Source: Microbulbifer agarilyticus S89 (GTDB lineage: Bacteria; Pseudomonadota; Gammaproteobacteria; Pseudomonadales; Cellvibrionaceae). From it: a stretch of 64,000 bases of DNA. Numbering within the stretch: the first letter of the stretch is position 1; each line of letters starts with the position of its first letter. Positions 1 to 8,375 of the stretch are shown here, in pieces. Below the pieces are notes generated by a model. That model did no database searches. It was not told where the DNA came from and worked only from the letters and a program-made list of their open reading frames with translations. Position numbers and translations under genes: made by a program. The stretch is from NCBI RefSeq assembly GCF_000220505.1, contig NZ_AFPJ01000020.1, positions 1 through 64,000 on the forward strand, in the 5' to 3' direction.

Positions 1-948
1 CATCTGCGTCAGCATCGGCATCCGCATCGGCATCCGCGTCGGCATCGGCATCGCGTCGGCATCCGCGTCGGCATCGGCATCGGCATCGGCGTCGGCATCG
101 GCATCTGCATCGGCATCCGCATCGGCATCCGCGTCGGCGTCGGTATCTGCATCAGCATCCGCATCGGCGTCGGTATCTGCATCAGCATCCGCGTCGGCGT
201 CGGTATCTGCATCAGCATCCGCGTCGGCGTCGGTATCTGCATCAGCATCCGCGTCGGCGTCGGTATCTGCGTCCGCATCCGCGTCGGCGTCTGTATCTGC
301 GTCTGCATCCGCGTCGGCGTCGGTATCTGCGTCCGCGTCAGCATCCGAATCTGCGTCAGCATCACCTTCAGGAGGTCGAGGTGGGATCGGACCAGTTTCA
401 GGGTCCGGCGGAATCGGGCGAGGCGGGATCGGACCAGCTTCAGGGTCAGGTGGAATCGGCCCACTGCCGGGAGGAGGTGGCGGCGGTGGGGGGACGAACG
501 GGTCGAGGCTTTCGCTGGGGCTATCGTCGCTGTACCCATTCGCCAGCGCAATCACACCCAGTGCCGCCAGGCCAGCCCAAACGGCAGGACACACAGGTAC
601 CGCTGTTGAGGGCGCGACCGCCGCTATATCCGCGCTGCTGGTCACTTGCGTGAGCGCGAAAATAGAGCCGTCTGCGCCTTTCTGGGCAAGTAGCACAGTC
701 CCAGATTCGGGATCTTCGAGAAGAAGATCGCTTTCCGCCTGCGTCCCATCAGCAAGATAAAAATTCTCGAGGGTGACGATCTCGCCCGACACGAGCTGAA
801 TAATCAGATCGTCACCGACCTTGAAGGTCGACAGTATTTCATCTTGTGCGAGTTGGAGTTTCACGAAACCCGGAGCATCTAGAACCACATTTTCGGATTC
901 AAATGAACTCAGAGTACCAGTTGCCTTATCGACTACCTGCGTCTGCAT
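1..948 (-). CDS. BapA/LapA-type large adhesin, N-terminal part (runs off the window)
   Basis: Open leftward reading frame with no stop before base 1; 316 codons are visible. The ATG at 948 follows an A/G-rich Shine-Dalgarno stretch (AAGGAAAAGG). Residues 1 to about 115 resemble the BapA prefix-like module of giant type-I-secreted adhesins: it begins [11 protein letters not shown] and contains [10 protein letters not shown] and [12 protein letters not shown] hydrophobic segment at about 123-138 (around [15 protein letters not shown]) follows. Next come proline-rich linkers with three PIPPDPE/PIPPRP-like blocks (about 148-195) and then a pure Asp-Ala(-Thr) tract from residue 196 to the edge. 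In this family the N-terminal module holds the adhesin at the outer membrane, and the distal part carries Ig-like or RTX repeats used in biofilm formation. The family call is fairly sure; the total size and C-terminus cannot be seen. Confidence 0.8.
   Translation of the reverse strand, partial: MQTQVVDKATGTLSSFESENVVLDAPGFVKLQLAQDEILSTFKVGDDLIIQLVSGEIVTLENFYLADGTQAESDLLLEDPESGTVLLAQKGADGSIFALTQVTSSADIAAVAPSTAVPVCPAVWAGLAALGVIALANGYSDDSPSESLDPFVPPPPPPPPGSGPIPPDPEAGPIPPRPIPPDPETGPIPPRPPEGDADADSDADADADTDADADADADTDADADADADTDADADADADTDADADADADTDADADADADTDADADADADTDADADADADADADADADADADADADADADAMPMPTRMPMRMPMLTQM
131..340 (-). repeat. 30-bp tandem repeats encoding a 10-residue Asp-Ala-Thr unit
   Basis: Seven consecutive 30-bp units lie here. 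Those starting at 131, 191 and 221 are identical and the others differ by one to five bases. Each encodes ten residues in which Asp alternates with Ala or Thr. Positions 1-130 continue the same D-A coding pattern with a less regular DNA period. The tract is inside the adhesin reading frame, so it is a coding minisatellite, probably length-variable by slippage or recombination. Confidence 0.9.
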
Positions 949-1315
949 CCTGCGTACCTTTTCCTTGCCCCTATCTGCCGATAGAAATAAACAAACCCGA
1001 CGAATACGGTGACCGAACACCGGTCACCCAACACCTCAACAGGTCATTTTTTGACCAGCTCATTCATTGGTATGGATGAGTTATGCACGAAATTCAAGTT
1101 CCCTCCGGATTCTCAAAACGAGATGCACCAATGGAGGGAGGGTTTTCGTGCCTTGAGTTGAAAAATTTGGCGCCGGCAAAGTTGATAGAGTTCACATTTT
1201 AGTCAAAACGAAAATGCAAACCCGTAGACGGCTATGTCAGCGAGAGGAGCTTCGTGCCAACCAGTGGCGAATGGCGTATTTGTAATTGGATCGGCTCTGG
1301 AATATGGCAGGCGAC
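949..1315. other. Intergenic region between the adhesin start and the MFS gene end
   Basis: About 370 bp without a convincing gene. It must hold the adhesin promoter and 5' leader and contains the inverted repeats at 1008-1056. Short frames here have neither good ribosome-binding sites nor recognisable products. Nothing else was seen. Confidence 0.6.
1008..1056. promoter_or_regulatory. Two nested inverted repeats upstream of the adhesin gene
   Basis: GGTGACC (1008-1014) and GGTCACC (1022-1028) form a perfect 7-bp inverted repeat with a 7-nt spacer. GGTCA (1042-1046) and TGACC (1052-1056) form a second one with a 5-nt spacer. Four GGTCA/TGACC-type half sites therefore lie 60-110 bp before the adhesin start codon, a usual place for operators. 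No regulator can be named from the sequence. Confidence 0.35.
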
Positions 1316-1355
1316 AAAAAGAAAAAAAGCGGCTTCCGTACCCGGCAGCCGCTTT
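1316..1355 (-). terminator. Rho-independent terminator of the MFS transporter gene
   Basis: AAAGCGGCT (1326-1334) pairs with AGCCGCTTT (1347-1355). Read leftward, the stem is followed by a T-rich tract (plus-strand A run 1316-1328). It lies about 30 bp after the stop of the leftward MFS gene. Confidence 0.85.
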
Positions 1356-1383
1356 CAGTTCATTGGTCTGGTTCTTAATCGTA

Positions 1384-2730
1384 TTACGCGAGATTGGGAT
1401 CGGGCACGCCAGTTTTATTCGGCGCATTGTCCCCATTCGGTACCGGTCCAGCCGATATGGCAGCGGTTGTCGGTTGTTTAGCCAGATTACCCGCACGGGC
1501 AGGTCTTGCTGGCCATATCGGTAACCGCATTAATTTACCAGTATGCCAATACATCCACATGACTAGTAAACACAGCGCAAACGTCACGATATAGAGTATC
1601 GATCCACCGAACGCTTGAATGACCAGTCCGCCCGCCAATGGTGCGCTCGACCAGCCAAACGCATACAGGCTCGTTGCACCGAAATAACTGCCACGCATGT
1701 TAGACGGCGCCATTCGATCTACTTGTACGCTCATGTTTGGAAAAAGAATCGCCTCGGCAATACTCAGCAAAAATATCGCCCCTATCCAACCGTAAAACCA
1801 TTGAATGGGATTCAGCGCAAACCAAACCTGTCCTGCGGCCAATAGAATCATTCCGATGAAAATGCGCTGATTTACATTCACCTTCCGCATCAGGCCCAAT
1901 AAAGGAAACTGTAAACAGACGATGGTCGAGGCATTGATCAGGATCATACTGGAGATCAATGTAACCACGTTTGGTGCGTCATTGATGGTCAAGTACTGGA
2001 TCAAACTCGAATCCATATGGGCATAAATAAAGAGCGCAAATACATTGGCCAGAATAGTGATAAGAAACACCTTATCTTCTGCCAGCACCCGGAGTGTATC
2101 TGTGAACTTTGCCGTCGTTAACGTACTTGCAGTACTCGCTCGGCTGCCACCAAAGCGCTGGAAGGCCCAGATGAACGCAAAAAACAATCCGAGGTAACTG
2201 AGCGCCGTTACACCAAACGTCGTTTGCTGGCCACTGATACCGGCCCATACACCAATCATCGGCCCAAGCGCACTACCGACATTAATCAGGAAATAACGGA
2301 ACTGCATGGCCAGCTCGCGTACTCTCGTGTCCGGAATCAAATCGCCGAACATGGCCATTGCAGGCGGCTCCCACACGGAACGACCGATCGCGCTCAAGGT
2401 AATCGCTACTGCGAATGCCGCTACGCTTTCCGCAAAGGCGAGAAACAAAAATGCAATCGCGTTGATGAGGGTGCCGCTAAACAGCAATATCTTGCGTCCA
2501 AACCGGTCGGATAAGGCTCCGGTGTAGAAACCTAGTATTGCCGCACACATGGCAGACACACTGAGCAAAGCGCCGATTTCACCTGGGCTCAGGGCAAACT
2601 TTTGATGCAGTATCACTGCGAGAAACGGCCACACCATAAAATAGGTGCCGCGCCCAAAAAAACTGCCCACAAGTACAACCCATATCAATGGGGGTAAGCC
2701 ATAGAGTGATTGCCACCATTGCCTATCCAT
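1384..2730 (-). CDS. Major facilitator superfamily transporter (DHA1/MdtH-like)
   Basis: Predicted inner-membrane protein of 448 aa with twelve hydrophobic segments. It carries the MFS loop 2-3 signature around GALSDRFGRK and a conserved SIGRSVWEPPAMAMFGDL-type stretch. A late RGSYFGATSLYAFGWS segment resembles the end of drug:H+ antiporters such as MdtH. The ATG at 2730 is preferred over an upstream in-frame codon because GGGAG sits 8 nt before it. The likely role is proton-coupled efflux of small molecules; substrate unknown. The C-terminal tail of about 45 residues is Pro/Ala-rich and soluble. An intrinsic terminator lies only about 24 bp upstream of the start on the same strand, leaving no room for a promoter between them, so expression probably depends on read-through. 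Confidence 0.8.
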   Translation of the reverse strand: MDRQWWQSLYGLPPLIWVVLVGSFFGRGTYFMVWPFLAVILHQKFALSPGEIGALLSVSAMCAAILGFYTGALSDRFGRKILLFSGTLINAIAFLFLAFAESVAAFAVAITLSAIGRSVWEPPAMAMFGDLIPDTRVRELAMQFRYFLINVGSALGPMIGVWAGISGQQTTFGVTALSYLGLFFAFIWAFQRFGGSRASTASTLTTAKFTDTLRVLAEDKVFLITILANVFALFIYAHMDSSLIQYLTINDAPNVVTLISSMILINASTIVCLQFPLLGLMRKVNVNQRIFIGMILLAAGQVWFALNPIQWFYGWIGAIFLLSIAEAILFPNMSVQVDRMAPSNMRGSYFGATSLYAFGWSSAPLAGGLVIQAFGGSILYIVTFALCLLVMWMYWHTGKLMRLPIWPARPARAGNLAKQPTTAAISAGPVPNGDNAPNKTGVPDPNLA

Positions 2731-2754
2731 GTCGGTTTCTCCCAATTTGACGGC

Positions 2755-2819
2755 AAAAAAAAACCCGGAGGCCAAGGCCTTCCGGGTTTTTCCGTGGAGG
2801 GCCTTGAAAGAACCCTCCA
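2755..2819 (-). promoter_or_regulatory. Terminator with a competing upstream hairpin in the MFS leader (putative attenuator)
   Basis: Leftward transcripts would form hairpin 1 (arms 2795-2801 and 2813-2819, TGGAGGG/CCCTCCA). A strong terminator follows (arms 2762-2773 and 2776-2788, about 12 bp with one bulge), then seven or more U (plus-strand A run 2755-2763). The MFS start codon is at 2730. CAAGGCC, spanning the loop and arm of hairpin 1 (complement of 2800-2806), can pair with GGCCTTG in the terminator (complement of 2773-2779), giving a mutually exclusive fold. The terminator is certain by eye; the switching model is inference. The simpler alternative is that it ends a small upstream transcript. 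Confidence 0.6.
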
Positions 2820-2838
2820 GCGCAATGCGATATTACTG

Positions 2839-3078
2839 TCAGGTTAACAAGTTGCGTACCTTGCGGCCGCCATGCGCTTTACACACCTTGATGGTCCAGG
2901 TACGGACAATCAGGGAGGACGCGCCATAGACAGACTTCGCACATAGCACACCAGAGATTGCCACTGATGCCGGCCACGCATAAGCGAAACGCACTAGAAC
3001 AGCGCACACAGCAAAGCCCGCGAAAATTTCGCGAATTTGCCGGGGCATCATGCTTTTTGCGTTCCGTTTGATTGGCAT
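2839..3078 (-). CDS. Possible small hydrophobic protein (weak)
   Basis: A leftward frame of about 79 codons (from ATG 3078; an ATG-ATG pair at 3046-3051 would give about 70) ends 50 bp before a strong leftward terminator. The product is basic and has one or two hydrophobic stretches (IFAGFAVCAVLVRFAYAW and a weaker one). No ribosome-binding site is convincing and no family is recognised. It is listed because the terminator at 2755-2788 implies leftward transcription through this region. It could equally be untranslated leader of the MFS gene. Confidence 0.25.
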   Translation of the reverse strand: MPIKRNAKSMMPRQIREIFAGFAVCAVLVRFAYAWPASVAISGVLCAKSVYGASSLIVRTWTIKVCKAHGGRKVRNLLT

Positions 3079-3371
3079 AAATACGATTCTGGTAAGAGCT
3101 AAATTTGTAAACTTGTTACGCATGTAGATGCTGATAAATAGATATCTAGACAGCAAGCGCTCAATCATATCCAAATGCATACGCTTTGCAAACCGTCTTC
3201 GTCAGATTTTTCCTGGCAACAGTTTGGTCATACACCGCATAGTTTTAACAGCTTCTATACTTATCCCGGCATCTCCAGTGCGCTCAAATCCTTTTCACCA
3301 AAGGTTGCCGGTACAGGCGCACAGATCACCATATTTTTTCAGCACAACTCTTTGCTCGGGACATAGCGGCA

Positions 3372-4934
3372 ATGGTCAATTTCGCGGACTCCACTCTCCT
3401 TGTCGATGCACCCTGCGGAGCGATACAGGGAAAACTCGACCAGCTCCAGCAGGTAAAACAATTCCAGGGCATTCCCTATGCGCAACCTCCGGTAGGAGAA
3501 CTACGCTGGCAGCCACCACAGATGGTCGAGCCATGGAGTCATCTCAGGGATGCGACGCGCTTTGGTATGCCGGCACCACAGAATCCATCCGACTTGTTTC
3601 AGATTCGAGGGCCTGACGGCCAAGAACCCACCAGCGAAGACTGCCTTTACCTCAACGTCTACGCACCGGCAAAGCCGCTATACGACAAGCTGCCCGTTAT
3701 GGTATGGGTGCACGGCGGATCCTTTTACCTAGGTTCCAGCTGCCAAACGCTCTACGACGGTAAATACCTCGCCTCGAGTGGTCGCGCTATTGTTGTTACC
3801 TTCAATTACCGCTTGGGCGCATTCGGCTTCCTGCGGCTGTGTGATCTGAGCGATATACCGGCGACCGGAAATGAAGGATTGATGGATCAACTGGCGGCGC
3901 TGGAATGGGTAAACATAAATATTGCCGCATTTGGGGGCGACCCGGAAAACGTGACACTATTTGGTGAGTCCGCTGGCGCCATGAGCATTACTTCGCTGTT
4001 CTCCGCGTATCCACAAAGTAATCAACAGCTCTGCGGTACACTCTTCCACAAAGCCATCGTGCAAAGTGGCAACCCTGGTGTCTTCCACCATACCGAGAAT
4101 GCAAATAGCCTGACAGAATTGTACCTAGACACTGTTGCGGCATCCGTGGGTAAAGCCCATCTCAACGATCTCACTACCGATAAGCTTCTACAAGCGCAGG
4201 CAACGCTACTTAGCAACCAGGCATTGAACGCGCGGTGGGGGCACCTGCCATTCAAGCCGGTGCAAGATGGCGAATTTCTATTACAAGCCCCTGTGGACGC
4301 GCTGAAAACTCCCGCTGCGGCCAGCGTGCCCATGATGGTTGGCAGCAATAGTGATGAGTGGAATTTATTTAGTGCTGCGCGTCCAGAAACCTACACACTG
4401 GATGACCAGCAAATTCGCAATCACTTGCAGCAGCAGATTCCAGACCCGATGATCTCCACACTATTGGAGCATTATCGTACCCGAGCAGAAGCGCAGGATG
4501 AGGATCCCTGGCCCCTGTGGAGCCGTGCATGGAATATGATGCTGACCGACATGGTATTTACCGTGCCTGGCCTGCGCTTGCTCAACGCCCATCAGGGAAA
4601 ACGCTTTCACTATCACTTTACCCAGCCCCTGAGTGCACAACCACTGCTCGGCGCCTGCCACGCCGCCGAGCTCGGGTATGTATTTGGCACACATGGAGCC
4701 GGTGATCTTGCACACTTCTATGGGGGAGAAAGCGAACCACACCGGCTCAGTGAATCAATGCGCAATGCCTGGTTGAACTTTGCCGAGTCGGGGAACCCAG
4801 GTGACGACTGGGCAGAGTTCGACGAAGGCCACACCCAGCGGTTTGGCGAACATGGCAAGCGCGATCTCGATGCAGATGCGTTACAGGCACTCTGGCAGGG
4901 GCTGGATGACCAGCAACTGCGCGGGTTCCTCTAG
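3372..4934 (+). CDS. Type B carboxylesterase (alpha/beta hydrolase)
   Basis: Protein of 520 aa of the carboxylesterase type B/cholinesterase-like family, which hydrolyses carboxylic esters with a Ser-Glu/Asp-His triad. Visible features are the FQGIPYAQPPVGELRW N-terminal motif, SEDCLYLNVYAP, the oxyanion motif HGG at 114-116 and the nucleophile motif GESAG at 198-202 (Ser200). GSNSDEW and a late HAAELGYVFG give the remaining landmarks. No clear signal peptide is present, so it is probably cytoplasmic. The ATG at 3372 has only a weak ribosome-binding site. It stands alone, followed after about 100 bp by a phosphatase gene on the same strand. Substrate unknown. Confidence 0.88.
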   Translation: MVNFADSTLLVDAPCGAIQGKLDQLQQVKQFQGIPYAQPPVGELRWQPPQMVEPWSHLRDATRFGMPAPQNPSDLFQIRGPDGQEPTSEDCLYLNVYAPAKPLYDKLPVMVWVHGGSFYLGSSCQTLYDGKYLASSGRAIVVTFNYRLGAFGFLRLCDLSDIPATGNEGLMDQLAALEWVNINIAAFGGDPENVTLFGESAGAMSITSLFSAYPQSNQQLCGTLFHKAIVQSGNPGVFHHTENANSLTELYLDTVAASVGKAHLNDLTTDKLLQAQATLLSNQALNARWGHLPFKPVQDGEFLLQAPVDALKTPAAASVPMMVGSNSDEWNLFSAARPETYTLDDQQIRNHLQQQIPDPMISTLLEHYRTRAEAQDEDPWPLWSRAWNMMLTDMVFTVPGLRLLNAHQGKRFHYHFTQPLSAQPLLGACHAAELGYVFGTHGAGDLAHFYGGESEPHRLSESMRNAWLNFAESGNPGDDWAEFDEGHTQRFGEHGKRDLDADALQALWQGLDDQQLRGFL

Positions 4935-5036
4935 TTTCTGGCGGTCATTCGAAATAGCGCTTTGACAGGCCGGGGAACAGTGAATGGCGTAAAATACAGG
5001 GGGTATTTCCCATAGAACGCAGACCGGAGTAGAGAG

Positions 5037-5633
5037 TTGCACGAGATTGTCTTGATCCGACACGGCGAAGCCGCCAAGTCGCCCACCGATGAGGACCCGG
5101 GGTTGACTGCCCTGGGCCACCAGCAGGCGGAACAACTCGCCAGCCACCTGAACGTGCGATACCCGGGTGGGCAAGGCGTAAGGTTGATGACTAGCCCCAA
5201 GTCCCGCGCGCGGCAGACCGCAGAGCCTGTAGCCAATCTCTGGCAAAAGCCGCTTGAGCAGCTCAATGATGTGATCGAAATTCCATCCCCGGAGGGGATT
5301 TCCCTCGCGCAGCGCGGCGACTGGATTCAGGCGTTTCTCAAGAGTAGCTGGGCCGATCTGACGGATACACAACAGGTATGGCGCAACGGGATCATTAGCG
5401 CACTCAAGTCGATCGACTCTCGCCCAGCGCAGGCCACCAGTCCCATAGAGACGACACTGGTGTTCTGTCACTTTATGGTGATCAATGCCGTGATCGCCGA
5501 GATCCGCCAGGATACGCGGATCGCACAGTTCCGGCCCGATTACACCTCGCAAACCCGGCTGTCATTGGACAATGATGTACTCACCATCGTTGAACTCGGC
5601 CTCGAGCGACATGCGCCCCACCGTATTCAGTAG
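5037..5633 (+). CDS. SixA-like histidine phosphatase family protein
   Basis: 198-aa protein beginning MHEIVLIRHGEA, the RHG phosphohistidine motif of the histidine phosphatase (phosphoglycerate mutase-like) superfamily. A second catalytic-type region, MTSPKSRARQTAEP, follows, and the distal His is probably in VFCHFMVINAV. Start is TTG at 5037, preceded by CCGGAG with about 7 nt spacing; no ATG lies nearby in frame. SixA-like members dephosphorylate phosphohistidine on phosphotransfer proteins, but small-molecule phosphatases share the fold, so the substrate is open. It converges on pepN with a 29-bp gap. Confidence 0.8.
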   Translation: MHEIVLIRHGEAAKSPTDEDPGLTALGHQQAEQLASHLNVRYPGGQGVRLMTSPKSRARQTAEPVANLWQKPLEQLNDVIEIPSPEGISLAQRGDWIQAFLKSSWADLTDTQQVWRNGIISALKSIDSRPAQATSPIETTLVFCHFMVINAVIAEIRQDTRIAQFRPDYTSQTRLSLDNDVLTIVELGLERHAPHRIQ

Positions 5634-5662
5634 GGGTGCAGGCAGGCCTATCTTTGCCGGAA

Positions 5663-8302
5663 TCAGTTATCCAGTGCCTTGCTGACTACCTCGAAGAGAT
5701 CTCTCGACAGCTCACCACTGTCCGACACCTGCTGCAATGCCGAGCGAATCTGCTCCGCTTCCTGCGAACGGTACTTTCGCCAGCGAGTAAGTGGGGTAAC
5801 AATACGGGCAGCAATTTGTGGATTTAGCTTGTCCAGCGAGATCACCTGCTCAGCTAAAAATTCATACCCAGTGCCGTCCTCTTGATGGAATTGGGTAAAG
5901 TTACGCATGGCAAAGCCTCCGACGACCGCGCGTACTTTATTCGGGTTGGTAAACTCAAACGCAGGATGGGACATCAGCGCGCGCACCCGCGTCAGGCTTC
6001 CATAATGTGCGCTAGCCGCCTGCAGTCCAAACCAGGTTTCCACTACCTGGGTATCTTGCTGCCACTGCTGATAGAACGCGTCGAGGTGCTCTTCAGCCCT
6101 CTCCGCAGGGCCAAACTCAATCAATGCTGCCAGTGCTGCGGCAACATCCGTCATGTTTTCCTTGCGCACAAACTGGCTTTCCGCCAACGCCAGTGCATCC
6201 GCACTACCCGTGGCACACAGGTATGACAGGCACGTATTCTTGAGGCTGCGCTCTGCAATATCTGCCGCAACGGGCTGATAAGACTTACGCTGATCCAGCG
6301 ACTGATAGCGCTTCAGGAACTGCGACTCCAGGGCTTTGGCGATAGAATCGCGCACAAATGTGCGGGCGGCGATGATAGCCTGCGCATCGATGACATCGCC
6401 GTGTTCAGCCAGCTCTTGCGCACTTGGCAGCGTCAGCATCTTCGCCACCAGCGCCGGATCGAGCTGCGTATTTTCCAAAACAGCTGACAGTCCTTGCAAT
6501 AACGCCTCCGGAGTCTGCAGAGCATCCCCAGCTCGATAGGCGCGCTGCAATTCGTCGAGCGCCGCAAATGCCAGCCGCTGGCTCGCATCCCATCGATTAA
6601 ACGAATCGGTGTCGTGCTGCATCAAAAACAGAAGCTGCTCACTGGTGTAGCGGTAGCGCAGCTTTACTGGGGCGGAGAATCCGCGCAGTAACGATGGCAG
6701 CGGTCGCTCAGGCATCTCTGCGAAAGTAAATGTCTGCGTGGCTTCCGTCAGATGTAAAACCTTCTCGGTGCTTCCCTCATGGTCCAGTGACAGCGCCGCG
6801 CCATACGCATCCAAAAGACCTACCGCCACCGGGATATGTAACGGCTGTTTATCTGTTTGCCCCGGCGTATCCGGTGTGTGCTGGCGAATGGTCAGGTGGT
6901 ATTCCTGCGCCTCAGCGTCGTAGCTATCTTCAACATCCAGCACCGGCGTGCCACCCTGGCTATACCAGCGACGGAACTGGGTCAGGTCGGCACCATTGGC
7001 GTCTTCCATCGCCGCCACAAAATCTTCACAGGTCACTGCGCAACCGTCGTGCCGCTGAAAGTAGAGATCACTACCGCGACGAAACGCCTCGGCACCCAGG
7101 ATACGATGGATCATACGCACAACTTCGGCACCCTTTTCATACACCGTCAGGGTATAGAAGTTGGAAATTTCCATATAGGACTCCGGGCGCACCGGGTGTG
7201 ACATCGGGCCTGCATCCTCGGCAAATTGTGCCGTACGCAGCAAGGTGACATCTTCAATCCGCTTCACTCCGCGGGAATTCATGTCCGCAGAAAACTCCGC
7301 GTCACGAAATACAGTAAACCCCTCTTTCAGACTGAGCTGGAACCAGTCTCGGCACGTCACCCGGTTACCGGACCAGTTGTGGAAGTATTCATGGGCAACG
7401 ATCGCCTCGATACGCTGGAATGCTGCATCGGTTGCGGTCTCCGGGCTCGCGAGAACACATGCGGAATTGAAGATGTTCAACCCCTTGTTTTCCATCGCGC
7501 CCATATTGAAATGGTCAACCGCGACAATCATAAAGATATCCAGGTCATACTCCCGACCATAGACTTCTTCATCCCATTTCATGGACTTCTTCAGAGACTC
7601 CATGGCATGGGCGGTCTTGCCAATATTCTTTGACTCGGTGAACAGCTGTAAAGTCACTTTGCGGCCACTGCTCGTAGTAAAGTGATCTTCGACAAACTGC
7701 AGGTCACCAGCAACCAGGGCAAATAGATAGGAAGGTTTGGCGAACGGGTCTTCCCAGGTCACACGCATGCGCCCATCTTCGGTCGTACCGCTGTCAATCT
7801 TGTTGCCGTTTGACAGAAGAACGGGGTAGGTGGCAGGTGCAACGATGGTGGTGGTGAACACACTCATCACATCCGGGCGATCTGGATAGAACGTGATCTT
7901 GCGGAAGCCTTCCGCCTCACACTGGGTGCAGTACATGCCATTGGAAAGGTATAACCCCTCCAGCGACGTATTACTTTCCGGCGCGATGCGGGTTTGCACC
8001 TCCAGAACAAACGATGCCTTATCCACAGTCAGCAACAAACCATCCGTTTGTTCGCTGTAGCGCTGGGCCGGCAGCAGCTCACCATCTACCGCAACGGAGA
8101 GCAGCTCGAGATCCACTCCGTCGAGCCATAATGGCGGAAGGCTCCCGTTACTATTAGCCGCCGGATTGCGCCGGACCTGCAACCGGGACTTCACCAGTGT
8201 GGCTTGCGGATCGAGATCGAACGTCAGCTCCGTTCGGTCAATCAAATAATCCGGAACCTGGTAGTCTTTCAGGAAAATCGTTTGTGGCTGTGTGTCTTGC
8301 AT
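5663..8302 (-). CDS. pepN: Aminopeptidase N, M1 family
   Basis: 879-aa cytoplasmic zinc aminopeptidase that removes N-terminal residues from peptides in the final steps of protein turnover. The substrate motif GAMEN is at 268-272 and the zinc motif HEYFH at 304-308, with the third ligand Glu at about 327 in LKEGFTVFRD. The N-terminus (FLKDYQVPDYLIDRTELTFDL) and full length match the E. coli PepN type of about 870 aa, including the DUF3458 and C-terminal helical domains. No signal peptide. It lies 73 bp downstream of the gamma-glutamyltransferase-family gene on the same strand, so the two peptide-degrading enzymes may be co-transcribed. Confidence 0.95.
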   Translation of the reverse strand: MQDTQPQTIFLKDYQVPDYLIDRTELTFDLDPQATLVKSRLQVRRNPAANSNGSLPPLWLDGVDLELLSVAVDGELLPAQRYSEQTDGLLLTVDKASFVLEVQTRIAPESNTSLEGLYLSNGMYCTQCEAEGFRKITFYPDRPDVMSVFTTTIVAPATYPVLLSNGNKIDSGTTEDGRMRVTWEDPFAKPSYLFALVAGDLQFVEDHFTTSSGRKVTLQLFTESKNIGKTAHAMESLKKSMKWDEEVYGREYDLDIFMIVAVDHFNMGAMENKGLNIFNSACVLASPETATDAAFQRIEAIVAHEYFHNWSGNRVTCRDWFQLSLKEGFTVFRDAEFSADMNSRGVKRIEDVTLLRTAQFAEDAGPMSHPVRPESYMEISNFYTLTVYEKGAEVVRMIHRILGAEAFRRGSDLYFQRHDGCAVTCEDFVAAMEDANGADLTQFRRWYSQGGTPVLDVEDSYDAEAQEYHLTIRQHTPDTPGQTDKQPLHIPVAVGLLDAYGAALSLDHEGSTEKVLHLTEATQTFTFAEMPERPLPSLLRGFSAPVKLRYRYTSEQLLFLMQHDTDSFNRWDASQRLAFAALDELQRAYRAGDALQTPEALLQGLSAVLENTQLDPALVAKMLTLPSAQELAEHGDVIDAQAIIAARTFVRDSIAKALESQFLKRYQSLDQRKSYQPVAADIAERSLKNTCLSYLCATGSADALALAESQFVRKENMTDVAAALAALIEFGPAERAEEHLDAFYQQWQQDTQVVETWFGLQAASAHYGSLTRVRALMSHPAFEFTNPNKVRAVVGGFAMRNFTQFHQEDGTGYEFLAEQVISLDKLNPQIAARIVTPLTRWRKYRSQEAEQIRSALQQVSDSGELSRDLFEVVSKALDN

Positions 8303-8375
8303 TCTAAACAGTCTCTGGTAAATCTCGTGGATAGGCGACTAACCCGCCCTCACCGTGCAATCAATAAACGTGTGA

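Noticed and set aside
131-340. Regular 30-bp repeats that might be taken for a CRISPR array
   Set aside because: Units are directly contiguous with no spacers and lie in an open reading frame encoding Asp-Ala repeats, so this is a coding tandem repeat.
9-551. Arg/Met/Pro/Thr-rich leftward frame over the repeats
   Set aside because: Out-of-frame reading of the adhesin repeats. The frame with a start at 948, a Shine-Dalgarno and a BapA-like domain is the real one.
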